Positions 1 to 9,175 of a stretch of DNA of 64,000 nt are shown here, one piece after another (position 1 is the first letter of the stretch; every line of letters begins with the position of its first letter). A program made the position numbers and the translations under genes. Origin of the DNA: HGM04593 sp964470845 (GTDB lineage Bacteria; Bacteroidota; Bacteroidia; Bacteroidales; Bacteroidaceae); assembly GCA_964470845.1 (NCBI GenBank), contig CAYYEL010000002.1:1-64000 (forward strand). The letters run 5' to 3'. The notes under the pieces were generated by a model. It made no database searches. It saw only the letters and a list, made by a program, of their open reading frames with translations, and was not told the origin of the DNA.

Positions 1-125
1 TCTTGGGACGAATAAGAAACTGTTTAAATTTCTTATACACCTCTATTTGACACCGCAAACAAGCAACAAAAGACCAATAAGCATATAAATTTTGTCAATA
101 AGAGGCAAAATCACACATTTTATGC

Positions 126-133
126 TAACTTTG
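126..133 (+). promoter_or_regulatory. Candidate promoter -7 element for the lptF-ribBA operon
   Basis: TAACTTTG matches the Bacteroidetes -7 consensus TAnnTTTG and lies about 78 bases before the lptF start codon. No TTG is seen at the usual 19-21 bases upstream, so this is a half-match. The first 120 bases of the window hold no gene that I can see, only a weak 8-bp stem at 12-36. Confidence 0.5.
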
Positions 134-210
134 CACGGTAATGTGCCGTTAAACGAAAAACTCACACAGCACACAGCAGTAACATAAAATAAGAGTACAC
201 AAAGGTACCT

Positions 211-2136
211 ATGCGACTACCCGACTTTTTAAGAATAAAAAAACTCGACCTGTTCATTATAAAGAGTTTCAGCCTGCTTTTGGCCGGAACATTCTTTATA
301 TGTCTTTTTATCTTCATAATGCAGTTACTGTGGAGGTGGGTCGATGATTTTGTTGGCAAAGGCCTTGACTTTGACGTTCTTGCGCAATTCTTTTTCTTAG
401 GTTCGGTAACACTTGTTGGACAGGCCCTCCCGCTTGCCATATTACTTGCCGCACTTATGACATTCGGAAATTTTGGCGAGAGGCTCGAACTACTGGCAAT
501 GAAAGCCGCCGGAATACCCTTGCTACGCATAATGGCTCCACTCGCTGTCGAGTGTGCAATACTGGGCTGCATCTCTTTTTATTTTCAGAATGTGATAGGC
601 CCAAAAGCACAGGTAAAATTATACACGGTACTCTACTCTATTAAACAAGCCTCGCCCGAGGTTGAAATTCCCGAAGGTGTCTTTTACGATAAGATTGAGG
701 GCTTTAATCTGTTCGTAAAAAAGAAAGACAAAGAGACCGGAATGCTGTATAACATTATGATTTACGACCTGCGCGAGGGATTCGACAAGACCCGCATTCT
801 TGTAGCCGACTCGGGCAAGATGGTAACAAGCGACGACCAAAGATTCCTCACTCTGAAACTATATAGCGGCGAACTTTTCGAGAATCTTCCAATAAACAAC
901 AAAGAAAACAAAAAGAACAAAAACGTACCCTACCGTCGCGAGAGCTACCGCGAGAAAGTTGTAATGATTGAATTTGACGGAGGGTTCAGTATGCAAGACG
1001 GTTCGTTCCTAAACACACAGGCCGCAAGTAAAAATATGCTGCAATTACAGCATTCCATCGATTCGTTGACACTGCACAACGACAGTATAGGACAAAGCAA
1101 TTGGCGAGCCGCAATGCGAAATTCGTATCAGATGAAGACCAATCTGACAAAAGAAGACTCAACCTATATGGCAAAGGATAATATTGTCTATATAAACGTA
1201 GATAGTGTATTCAACACAGCCACAAAGTCTGACAAACAAAGATGGAAAAACAACTCTCTTACAAAAATAAAACAGACAAAAACCGACCTCGAAATTAAGA
1301 AAAACATAATGCGCTCGCTCGATAAAGACCTAAACAAGCATAAACTTGTTTGGTGGGAAAAGATTACCTTGTCGCTGGGCTGTATAATATTTTTCTTCAT
1401 CGGAGCACCGCTCGGAGCCATTGTGCGCAAGGGTGGACTGGGCTATCCTGTACTAATATCTGTTGCCACATTCGTGCTCTACTATATATTCAACACCTCG
1501 GGCTATAAAATGGCACGCGAGGGCGAGTGGTACATCTGGGTGGGAGCTTGGATGAGCACAATGGTACTGTTCCCACTGGGAATGTTGTTCACCTACCAAT
1601 CGAACAAAGACTCGGCAATACTCAATATGGACGCATATAAAGAGTTTTTCCGCAAACTATTGGGATTAAAAGAGAAAAGAAACATTACACTGAAAGAGGT
1701 TATTATCGACGACCCCGACTACCCCGAGAATTACAAAACCTTGGGCAATATAATTGAAACGTCGCACAATTTCCGCAAAAAGAACAAACTAAAAAAACTA
1801 CCCTCTATCGGACGAATATTCTTTAGAGAAGGTAATGAAAATATCATTGTCGAAATGAGCGAAAAGCTCGATGCTCTTGTCGAGGAAATGGGCAACAGCA
1901 AAAGCAAAAAAGTAATAATTTTGCTCAATATGCTGCCAATAATAGAGGCAAAAGCAATTACATCGCCACTGAATAAAAAGTGGACCAATATATTAGCTCT
2001 GATACTATTACCCGTGGGCATTACAATATACATACGAGCCTGTATATACAGATTCCGCCTGCTTCGCGACCTTATAAAAACCGAGCAGACAGCCAAAAAA
2101 CTGATGGAAAGAATGAAAAAAGAAAATTTAGTATAA
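211..2136 (+). CDS. LptF/LptG family lipopolysaccharide export permease (YjgP/YjgQ)
   Basis: Inner-membrane permease of the Lpt machine, which extracts lipopolysaccharide from the inner membrane together with the LptB ATPase and passes it to the periplasmic bridge. The 641-residue protein has the family layout: hydrophobic segments near residues 15-45, 60-90 and 105-130, a large polar periplasmic part (about 140-385) with the LptF/G beta-jellyroll, then hydrophobic segments near 395-475. An additional charged cytoplasmic stretch and a last hydrophobic segment near 590-610 make it longer than the E. coli proteins (about 360 residues). In my recollection this length is usual for Bacteroidetes homologues. 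Bacteroidetes often carry this family as separate paralogues, so I do not choose between LptF and LptG. It is first in an operon with ribBA, nine bases downstream. Confidence 0.88.
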   Translation: MRLPDFLRIKKLDLFIIKSFSLLLAGTFFICLFIFIMQLLWRWVDDFVGKGLDFDVLAQFFFLGSVTLVGQALPLAILLAALMTFGNFGERLELLAMKAAGIPLLRIMAPLAVECAILGCISFYFQNVIGPKAQVKLYTVLYSIKQASPEVEIPEGVFYDKIEGFNLFVKKKDKETGMLYNIMIYDLREGFDKTRILVADSGKMVTSDDQRFLTLKLYSGELFENLPINNKENKKNKNVPYRRESYREKVVMIEFDGGFSMQDGSFLNTQAASKNMLQLQHSIDSLTLHNDSIGQSNWRAAMRNSYQMKTNLTKEDSTYMAKDNIVYINVDSVFNTATKSDKQRWKNNSLTKIKQTKTDLEIKKNIMRSLDKDLNKHKLVWWEKITLSLGCIIFFFIGAPLGAIVRKGGLGYPVLISVATFVLYYIFNTSGYKMAREGEWYIWVGAWMSTMVLFPLGMLFTYQSNKDSAILNMDAYKEFFRKLLGLKEKRNITLKEVIIDDPDYPENYKTLGNIIETSHNFRKKNKLKKLPSIGRIFFREGNENIIVEMSEKLDALVEEMGNSKSKKVIILLNMLPIIEAKAITSPLNKKWTNILALILLPVGITIYIRACIYRFRLLRDLIKTEQTAKKLMERMKKENLV

Positions 2137-2145
2137 ATAAACTAT

Positions 2146-3360
2146 ATGGAAAATTTCAAATTAAATACAATAGAAGAGGCTATTGAGGATTTTCGCGAGG
2201 GAAAATTCGTAATTGTGGTCGATGATGAAGACCGCGAAAATGAGGGCGATTTTATAATCGCTGCCGAGAAAATCACCCCCGAAAAAGTAAACTTTATGCT
2301 CAAAAAGGGGCGCGGAGTATTATGTGTGCCCATCACAATTTCAAGATGCAAAGAGCTTCAGCTCGACCCACAAGTGAGCGCAAACACAAGCCTTTTGGGC
2401 ACTCCTTTTACAGTAACGGTAGATAAAATAGAAGGATGCTCGACAGGAGTATCGGCCGAGGATCGTGCAGCCACCATAAGAGCCCTTGCCGACCCCGCAA
2501 GCCTTCCCGAGACATTTGCTCGTCCCGGACACATAAATCCCCTATATGCACAAGATAAAGGAGTGCTTCGCCGTGCAGGACACACCGAGGCCGGCATCGA
2601 CCTCGCACGTCTGGCCGGACTAAACCCCTGCGCAGCCCTCATCGAAATAATGAACGAGGATGGCACAATGGCACGTATGCCCCAACTTGTAGAGATTGCC
2701 AAAGAGCACAATCTTAAGATAATCTGCATACGCGACCTTATAGAGTACCGACTGCGTCAAGAATCGCTTGTCGAGCGTGGCGAGGAGGTAGATATGCCCA
2801 CCGAGTGGGGACACTTCCGCCTCATTCCCTTTAAGCAAAAATCGAACGGGCTGGAGCACGTTGCACTGATAAAAGGCGAGTGGAAAGAGGACGAACCCAT
2901 CTTGGTGCGTGTACACTCATCTTGTATTACAGGCGACATATTCGGCTCGCAGCGTTGCGACTGCGGTGCACAACTTCACAGAGCAATGCAACTTATTGAA
3001 AAACAAGAGAAAGGAGTAATTGTATATCTGAATCAAGAGGGACGCGGCATTGGACTTATGAATAAAATGCGTGCCTACAAGCTCCAAGAGGAGGGAATGG
3101 ACACAGTAGATGCCAATCTGTGCCTGGGCTTTAAAGCCGATGAAAGAGACTATGGTGTTGGTGCCGAAATTCTCCGTCAAATAGGTGTTCACAAGATGCG
3201 CCTCATCACAAACAACCCTGTTAAACGCATAGGCCTTGAGAGCTACGGTCTTGAGATTGTCGAGAATGTAGGATGCGAGATTGAACCCAACAGCCACAAC
3301 TCGCGCTATCTGCACACAAAAGCCGATAGAATGGGCCATACACTGCATTTTGATAAATAA
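2146..3360 (+). CDS. ribBA: Bifunctional 3,4-dihydroxy-2-butanone-4-phosphate synthase / GTP cyclohydrolase II
   Basis: Makes both precursors of riboflavin: it converts ribulose 5-phosphate to dihydroxybutanone phosphate and GTP to the pyrimidine intermediate. The N-terminal half (about 1-205) is the RibB domain with the acidic metal-binding motif DDEDRENEGDF at 26-36. The C-terminal half (about 206-404) is the RibA domain with the zinc-binding cysteines in GSQRCDCGAQL and the downstream motif NQEGRGIGL. The length of 404 residues is typical of fused RibBA. It starts nine bases after lptF and is followed 12 bases later by the BI-1 gene, so the three are probably cotranscribed. No FMN riboswitch is visible in front of it, which fits an internal operon position. 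Confidence 0.97.
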   Translation: MENFKLNTIEEAIEDFREGKFVIVVDDEDRENEGDFIIAAEKITPEKVNFMLKKGRGVLCVPITISRCKELQLDPQVSANTSLLGTPFTVTVDKIEGCSTGVSAEDRAATIRALADPASLPETFARPGHINPLYAQDKGVLRRAGHTEAGIDLARLAGLNPCAALIEIMNEDGTMARMPQLVEIAKEHNLKIICIRDLIEYRLRQESLVERGEEVDMPTEWGHFRLIPFKQKSNGLEHVALIKGEWKEDEPILVRVHSSCITGDIFGSQRCDCGAQLHRAMQLIEKQEKGVIVYLNQEGRGIGLMNKMRAYKLQEEGMDTVDANLCLGFKADERDYGVGAEILRQIGVHKMRLITNNPVKRIGLESYGLEIVENVGCEIEPNSHNSRYLHTKADRMGHTLHFDK

Positions 3361-3372
3361 TTAAATTGAATT

Positions 3373-4083
3373 ATGGAAAATTATACAAAGAATTACTCGA
3401 CCGACATCAGTGAAAAATCGGTCATAAACAAGGTAATGTCAAACATATTTTTGCTTATGACATTAGCCCTTACAGTAACAGGATTTGTCTCTTTCTATAT
3501 ATTAGAAAATCAAGAGCTGCTTATAAAACTTATATCATCGCCAAACACACTTTTCGGCCTTTTGGGATTTGAATTTTTATTAGTAATTGTGCTGACACTG
3601 ATTATAAATAAAATATCGTCCAACGTAGCAATGATAATTTTTGCTATTTACTCCATTATAAACGGAATAACAATAGCCCCTATACTCTTTGCTTATACCC
3701 AAGAGTCGGTTGCCTCGACATTCTTTATTACAGCCGCTACATTCGGTGCGATGGCACTATTTGGTTACACCACCAAAAAAGACCTCTCGACTATTGGACG
3801 AATACTTCTGATGGCTCTATTCGGCCTAATAATTGCAAGTATCGTCAATATATTCATTAAGAGCAGTGGAATGGGAATGATTATCAATTATGCCGGAGTA
3901 CTTATATTTGTTGGTCTGACAGCTTACGACACACAAAAGATAAAAGAGATTGTCAAGAATAATATAACAGTTGAAGGCGGAGCATCGGTGCCAAAAATAG
4001 CTGTTATCGGCGCACTTACACTGTATCTCGACTTTATAAATCTTTTCCTCAAACTGCTGAGAATAATGGGAAAAAGAAAGTAA
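3373..4083 (+). CDS. BAX inhibitor-1 / YccA family membrane protein
   Basis: A 236-residue integral membrane protein with about seven hydrophobic segments, beginning after a polar 20-residue N-terminus. The family signature is visible near the C-terminus: GVLIFVGLTAYDTQKIK, followed by the final membrane segment with LYLDFINLFLKLL. Bacterial BI-1 homologues (YetJ, YccA) are pH-sensitive calcium-leak channels or FtsH-interacting proteins; which role applies here cannot be told. It is the last gene of the lptF-ribBA operon and ends just before a strong hairpin. Confidence 0.93.
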   Translation: MENYTKNYSTDISEKSVINKVMSNIFLLMTLALTVTGFVSFYILENQELLIKLISSPNTLFGLLGFEFLLVIVLTLIINKISSNVAMIIFAIYSIINGITIAPILFAYTQESVASTFFITAATFGAMALFGYTTKKDLSTIGRILLMALFGLIIASIVNIFIKSSGMGMIINYAGVLIFVGLTAYDTQKIKEIVKNNITVEGGASVPKIAVIGALTLYLDFINLFLKLLRIMGKRK

Positions 4084-4093
4084 ATAAAAACGC

Positions 4094-4153
4094 CTATTAG
4101 GTAAAAAAAACAGATTTTACAACATTGTAAAATCTGTTTTTTTTACCTAATAG
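4094..4153. terminator. Bidirectional terminator, 29-bp perfect inverted repeat
   Basis: Arms at 4094-4122 and 4125-4153 are perfectly complementary, with a two-base CA centre. Each arm contains a run of eight A or T, so either strand gives a stem with a U-rich flank. It lies between two convergent genes (BI-1 on plus, the hemerythrin regulator on minus) and most simply ends both transcripts. Confidence 0.9.
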
Positions 4154-4181
4154 AGTATCATTTATACCCCAAAAGAAAAAA

Positions 4182-5135
4182 CTATTTTTGAATATCCTCT
4201 ATTTTTACAAGTTTGTTGGCAATTGCATATATTATAAGCCCTGCCGTTGTATGAATCTGCAATTTACTTGAAATATTGCGACGATGAGTGGTAACAGTGT
4301 GCACCGAAAGAAACAGCGCATCGGCAATCTCTTTATTACTCATTCCCTTTGTAACAGCCACAATAATATCTTTTTCGCGGTCGCTAAGCACCTCTAACCT
4401 ATCCTTCTCAGTGGGTTCACTCTCGTAATTATCAGCATATAGTATTTTTCCACTCTCCCTAATCTGTTGTTCAAGAAGCCTCACTGCCGGAATAAAAAGT
4501 TTATCCTCGACCCTGCAATGCGATTTTAAATCCTGTTCACACTGTATAATCTCTAATAACACTGCATTTAGCAGATAGTTATTTTTCTCGGGGTAATAAC
4601 GTATTATTATATTTTTCAGTTCATCGAGTTTACTATTTATAAGTGCGTGATTATCGGTAAACTCAGAAATTGAATAGCTACGATTCAAAAAACCCTGCGT
4701 AAGCTGCCCTACATAAGAAAATATAACCTCATTTTCAAATTCCATATGTTTACGCACCTCGGTTACATACTCATCATAAAAACGCACAATGAGCATTGCA
4801 ATATCATTAGCTGCCGAACAATCAATAGCCTCAATGAGCTTGCGACGTATATTGGGCAGATTAAACTCTAAATAATACTCGTGAGCCCTTTTAAGATAGC
4901 CCACAAGCGATGGTAAAGAGACTGAAGCGTAGTTATACTCCTTGTCCGAAACAAAATTGGCCACCTGTAAAAAAGTCATTTCATTGACACTATGCACACG
5001 GCACACCTCACGAACTGTCCTATCACCGAAGCCCAACGAAATATCAAAACGCCCCATTACAAGAATCAGTGCGCTATTATCATTTACTAAATCGCGCATC
5101 CTATCCGACGACTTATAAACCTTTTGAGTACTCAT
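4182..5135 (-). CDS. Hemerythrin-domain transcriptional regulator with LuxR-type HTH
   Basis: A probable one-component regulator of 317 residues. Residues about 11-60 resemble the N-terminal region of the RIC/ScdA/YtfE group. Residues about 80-225 form a hemerythrin-like four-helix domain with candidate di-iron ligands His85, His130 and Glu134 (HMEFE), His163, and His206 and Glu210 (HCRVE). Residues about 248-310 are a LuxR/GerE helix-turn-helix (LSDREKDIIVAVTKGMSNKEI, then VHTVTTHRRNIS). Di-iron RIC proteins deal with nitric oxide, oxygen or iron release, so I infer that this protein senses one of these. No receiver domain or membrane segment is seen. It is divergent from the Xus-like operon with a short shared promoter region, so that operon is the likely target. 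The signal and the direction of control are not shown by sequence. Confidence 0.85.
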   Translation of the reverse strand: MSTQKVYKSSDRMRDLVNDNSALILVMGRFDISLGFGDRTVREVCRVHSVNEMTFLQVANFVSDKEYNYASVSLPSLVGYLKRAHEYYLEFNLPNIRRKLIEAIDCSAANDIAMLIVRFYDEYVTEVRKHMEFENEVIFSYVGQLTQGFLNRSYSISEFTDNHALINSKLDELKNIIIRYYPEKNNYLLNAVLLEIIQCEQDLKSHCRVEDKLFIPAVRLLEQQIRESGKILYADNYESEPTEKDRLEVLSDREKDIIVAVTKGMSNKEIADALFLSVHTVTTHRRNISSKLQIHTTAGLIIYAIANKLVKIEDIQK

Positions 5136-5156
5136 CCAACAACTAAAATTTACTTA

Positions 5157-5187
5157 CAAAAATAGTTACCTTATTAAAAATAAACAA
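5157..5187 (-). promoter_or_regulatory. Promoter of the hemerythrin-LuxR regulator
   Basis: Read on the minus strand, TTG (5187-5185) is followed after 20 bases by TATTTTTG (5164-5157), a full match to the Bacteroidetes TTG-N19..21-TAnnTTTG promoter. Transcription would start near 5150, about 15 bases before the start codon at 5135. Confidence 0.72.
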
Positions 5188-5244
5188 TACCAAAAAATGA
5201 TTAAAAAGCATTCGCAAGGGATAAAAATTACTAAAATCGCAGTA

Positions 5245-5275
5245 TTGTCCAAGAGTTGCTACACCGGTAATTTTG
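5245..5275 (+). promoter_or_regulatory. Promoter of the xusA-like operon
   Basis: TTG at 5245-5247, 20 bases, then TAATTTTG at 5268-5275: a full Bacteroidetes promoter. The predicted start of transcription is near 5282. This excludes an ATG at 5197 and supports translation from 5305. About 80 bases separate the divergent -7 elements (5157-5164 and 5268-5275 are 103 bases apart), leaving room for a shared operator. Confidence 0.75.
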
Positions 5276-5304
5276 CAACGAAAACAATTAAGAATTATAC
5301 TATA

Positions 5305-7731
5305 ATGAACCTAAGATTTTTACTACTGCTGACAATGCTGTTGACAATGGGAAACATTGCATCGGCAACAGATAATAACGAGACTAAAAAAGGGGTGCTC
5401 ACGGGTAAATTATTATCCGATGATAAAAGTCCTGTAATTTTTGCATCGGTACAATTGCAAAATACCAAATATGGATGCGTATCCGACGATGAGGGGTTGT
5501 TCCGTATGGAAATTCCTGCCGGTAAATATACTATTGTCGTATCGGCGGTGGGTTATAAAAAAATAGAAAAAGAGATACATATAACTGCAGGTGAGCACGT
5601 AAATTTGAATATTCCCATAAACAGTGAGCACGTATCTCTTGATGCAGTCGAGGTTGTAGCATCCAATGTCGAAAAAGTGCGACATTCGCCTTATAACGCC
5701 GTTGCACTCGACACAAAAGAATTTGTCAATTATAACAAAAATCTTGCCGAAATGCTAACCAAACTTCCGGGTATAAAACTAAGAGAAAATGGTGGTGTAG
5801 GCTCGGATATGCAACTTATGATGGATGGATTCGGTGGTAAACACATAAGAATTTTTATTGATGGAATACCTCAAGAAGGTGTGGGAACATCTTTTAATTT
5901 AAATAACGTACCCATAAATTTTGCTCGCAGCATCGAGGTTTACAAAGGCGTTGTACCTGTTGAGTTTGGCTCAGATGCACTGGGCGGGGTTATAAACATT
6001 GTAACAGACAAAAGAGTACGCAAATGGTTTGCCGACGCGTCATATTCATTTGGTTCGTTTAACACTCATAAAAGTTACCTTAATTTTGGACAGACACTGC
6101 GATGCGGGCTTGCATATGAGGTAAATTTATTCCAAAATTACTCGGATAACAACTATTATATTCATAATTGGGTTCGACATTTTAAAGTTAACAACGATGG
6201 CAGCATTAGTTTCCCACCAATAGACAAGAGTGATATACGCCGTGTAAAACGCTTCAACGATACATTTCACAACGAAACTGCGAGCGGAAAAATAGGCTTT
6301 ATAAATAAAAAATGGGCCGACCGCATTATGTTCGCAATCACATACACCAATTTTTATAAAGAGATACAGACCGGTGTTTATCAAGAGACTGTCTTTGGCG
6401 ACAAACACCGCAAAGGCTACTCTCTGATGCCCTCTTTTGAATATCTTAAACGCAATATTTTCCTCAAGAATCTTACTCTTAAAATGAGTGTAAATTATAA
6501 TCACAATGTAACGCACAATATAGACACCTCGGCTCTTGCCTACAATTGGGAGGGAAAGTACTACAATAAAGGTAACAAGGGCGAGCAATCGTATCAAAAG
6601 AGCGAGTCGATGAATAAGAATTGGAACGCCACAATTAACATAACATATCGCATAGGACAAAAACATCTTTTTAGTTTAAATCACGTATATAACAGTTTTA
6701 AACGTAGCAGCCGGCGCTCCGAAGGTTCGCAGTCGGTACTTACAAATTTCGATATTCCCAAAATTACTCGTAAAAATATAAGTGGATTATCGTACCGCTT
6801 CTACCCATCAGAAAAGTGGAACATCAGCCTCTTTGGAAAGTATTACAATCAATATAACAAAGGGCCTGTATCGACAAGTAACGACGGTATTGGAAATTAC
6901 ATAAACCTTTCTAAAAGTGTTAGCGATTGTGGTTACGGAACAGCAACAACATATTATATTACCAATAATTTTCAAGCAAAATTTTCATACGAAAAGTCGT
7001 ACCGCCTACCCACTAACGATGAACTTTTCGGCGACGAAGACCTTGAAGCCGGAAAAACCGACCTTAAACCCGAGAACAGCAATAATTTTAACTTTAACCT
7101 AAGCTACACAAAAAAGAGTAACCGACACTCTGTTTTTGTAGAAGGAAGTCTCATATACCGCGACACAAAGGACTATATTAAGCGAGGAATAGGAAAATAC
7201 GGAGCACTGCAATATGGCATCTACGAAAATCACGGACACGTAAAAACAAAAGGATATAATGTAAGTATAAACTATAATTACGCCAATTGGCTCGGCTTAG
7301 GAGGAACATTTAACAGCATAGACGTACGCGATTACGAGCGTTACATTGCCGGAGACACCGAACAAAAAAGTATGCACTATAAGGTACGTTTACCCAATAT
7401 ACCTTACCTTTTTGCCAATTTCGACGCTACATTCACATTCAATAATATATTTACCAAAGATAGCCGTCTGACAGTAGTTTACGATGGTTTGTGGCAACAC
7501 TCCTTCCCCTTATATTGGGAAAACATAGGCTCGTCGCAAAGTAAAGCAAAAGTACCCGAACAACTATCACACAACATAGGGCTCACCTATTCGTTCAAGG
7601 ATGGAAAATACAATTTATCTCTCGAATGCAAAAACATAACCGACGAAAGACTATACGATAATTTCAGTTTACAAAAGGCGGGACGCGCATTCTATGCAAA
7701 AGCAAGAGTTTATTTCAATGATAATAACTAA
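5305..7731 (+). CDS. TonB-dependent outer-membrane receptor, XusA-like (siderophore uptake)
   Basis: Outer-membrane receptor that would import a ferric siderophore using energy from TonB. The open frame reaches back to 5197, but the promoter at 5245-5275 and a clear signal peptide (LRFLLLLTMLLTMGNIASA) put the start at 5305, giving 808 residues. In order: signal peptide, a carboxypeptidase-regulatory-like domain (LTGKLLSDDKSPVIFASVQL), a plug domain (LPGIKLRENGG, then EVYKGVVPVEFGSDALGGVINI), and a long beta-barrel ending in an aromatic strand (RAFYAKARVYF). The next two genes are a DUF4374 lipoprotein and a PepSY membrane protein, which is the layout of xusABC of Bacteroides thetaiotaomicron, used for foreign (enterobactin-type) siderophores. 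The ligand here is inferred from that layout only. Confidence 0.88.
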   Translation: MNLRFLLLLTMLLTMGNIASATDNNETKKGVLTGKLLSDDKSPVIFASVQLQNTKYGCVSDDEGLFRMEIPAGKYTIVVSAVGYKKIEKEIHITAGEHVNLNIPINSEHVSLDAVEVVASNVEKVRHSPYNAVALDTKEFVNYNKNLAEMLTKLPGIKLRENGGVGSDMQLMMDGFGGKHIRIFIDGIPQEGVGTSFNLNNVPINFARSIEVYKGVVPVEFGSDALGGVINIVTDKRVRKWFADASYSFGSFNTHKSYLNFGQTLRCGLAYEVNLFQNYSDNNYYIHNWVRHFKVNNDGSISFPPIDKSDIRRVKRFNDTFHNETASGKIGFINKKWADRIMFAITYTNFYKEIQTGVYQETVFGDKHRKGYSLMPSFEYLKRNIFLKNLTLKMSVNYNHNVTHNIDTSALAYNWEGKYYNKGNKGEQSYQKSESMNKNWNATINITYRIGQKHLFSLNHVYNSFKRSSRRSEGSQSVLTNFDIPKITRKNISGLSYRFYPSEKWNISLFGKYYNQYNKGPVSTSNDGIGNYINLSKSVSDCGYGTATTYYITNNFQAKFSYEKSYRLPTNDELFGDEDLEAGKTDLKPENSNNFNFNLSYTKKSNRHSVFVEGSLIYRDTKDYIKRGIGKYGALQYGIYENHGHVKTKGYNVSINYNYANWLGLGGTFNSIDVRDYERYIAGDTEQKSMHYKVRLPNIPYLFANFDATFTFNNIFTKDSRLTVVYDGLWQHSFPLYWENIGSSQSKAKVPEQLSHNIGLTYSFKDGKYNLSLECKNITDERLYDNFSLQKAGRAFYAKARVYFNDNN

Positions 7732-7749
7732 TTTAAAAACTATAAGAAA

Positions 7750-9141
7750 ATGAAAAAAAGAATTTATTTTGGCGCAGTAGCCGCAAGCCTGCTCGCAATT
7801 GCAGGTACAATTACATCGTGCAGCAGTGATAACAACGAACCACAATTACCCAATGAATCACAAAAAGCACAATCATTATACGTTATTCCTGCCATCGTTG
7901 GCGACGCAAGCTATCTTATAACATCCGAGACATTAGATGCAGGCGAGGTGAGCGTCGAGGGAAAAGGAACCGAAGTACTTAATGCAAGTTATTGGGTCTA
8001 TAAAGGCAATGAATATGTATTTGCATTAGTTTATAATAAAGGCGGTGCAGGCACAGGAGCATCATACTACCTGAATAAAAATGGCGAGCCCACCGAAAAA
8101 TATTCCTACACATACAACAGAATAACAACATACGGCACGTGGGGTAACAATGTAATAACCGCATCCACAGGAAACTCATCAAAAGCCGACGAATATGGTA
8201 ACTATCCCCAAGTTCTTCTTTTTAACTATCTGAATGTAAAAGATGGCACACAAAAAGAATCCTCAATCCTTGCCGAAGATTTTCTTGGCAACGGCGAAAA
8301 GGTTCATTTTGCAGGAATAGTCGAAGCAAACAATAAACTATATACCTCGGTAATACCCGGTGGTATGAGCCTTTATGGAATAGCCAAGATGCCCGAAAAA
8401 GTAACAGACCAATCACTTATCACAACAGAGGCAGGAGGCAGCGGCAGCGGTGCCTACACAGCCGGAGTAATTCCCAGTACACAATATCCCGACCACGCCT
8501 ATATTGCCATCTACAGTGGTAATAGCTTCGATGAAAAACCAATCATAGCCCACACCGATAAAATAGGTTTTGCCTGTGGTCGCAGCCGTTCGCAATACTA
8601 CCAAACAATTTGGGCAACCGACAATGGCGACCTATACGTATTCTCACCCGGATACGGCCGCACTTTCCTATCGACCCCGGAATTAAAAAAGACAACAGGT
8701 ACACTCCCCTCGGGTGTTGTACGTATAAAGGCCGGAGAGACCGATTTTGACAAAAATTACTACGTAAATATCGAAGAACTTGGAAACAAAAACCCCATCT
8801 ATCGTTGTTGGTACATTGACGAGGATTATTTCCTGCTACAACTCTATAAAAACGGTGTCAATAGTATGATTAACGACGGTACAGCAGCCGACGTAAGCGA
8901 GCTTGCCATATTCGATGCCAAAAACAAAAGTTTGAAGCCTATTACAGGACTTCCTGACAATATATCATTAGGTGGTGAACCTTATGGCGAGGATGGCGCA
9001 GTTTATATTCCGATAAATGTTACCACAGGCGATTATCCTGCATTCTATAAAGTAGATGCCCATACAGGCAAAGCTACAAAAGGACTTACAGTCAAAGCAG
9101 AATCTATAAAAACCGTTGGTAAATTAAACGTAAAAGAGTAA
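7750..9141 (+). CDS. DUF4374 surface lipoprotein, XusB-like siderophore binder
   Basis: A 463-residue lipoprotein: signal peptide with lipobox ITSC, acidic or polar residues after the cysteine (SSDNNE), then a body with repeated beta-strand blocks such as TYGTWGNNVITAS and GEPYGEDGAVYIPINVTTG. This fits the beta-propeller DUF4374 family. In Bacteroides thetaiotaomicron the equivalent protein XusB captures ferric enterobactin at the cell surface and works with the receptor encoded next to it. The gene begins 18 bases after the receptor gene and 34 bases before the PepSY gene, so it sits in the middle of one operon. The family assignment rests on the gene order and the general layout more than on a diagnostic motif. 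Confidence 0.82.
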   Translation: MKKRIYFGAVAASLLAIAGTITSCSSDNNEPQLPNESQKAQSLYVIPAIVGDASYLITSETLDAGEVSVEGKGTEVLNASYWVYKGNEYVFALVYNKGGAGTGASYYLNKNGEPTEKYSYTYNRITTYGTWGNNVITASTGNSSKADEYGNYPQVLLFNYLNVKDGTQKESSILAEDFLGNGEKVHFAGIVEANNKLYTSVIPGGMSLYGIAKMPEKVTDQSLITTEAGGSGSGAYTAGVIPSTQYPDHAYIAIYSGNSFDEKPIIAHTDKIGFACGRSRSQYYQTIWATDNGDLYVFSPGYGRTFLSTPELKKTTGTLPSGVVRIKAGETDFDKNYYVNIEELGNKNPIYRCWYIDEDYFLLQLYKNGVNSMINDGTAADVSELAIFDAKNKSLKPITGLPDNISLGGEPYGEDGAVYIPINVTTGDYPAFYKVDAHTGKATKGLTVKAESIKTVGKLNVKE

Positions 9142-9175
9142 ATTGCTTTTTACAGCTACCAATAAATTATAAAAA

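Noticed and set aside
2142..2351. Small antisense frames over ribBA and most other genes
   Set aside because: All lie inside well-supported genes on the opposite strand or in other frames and show no domains.
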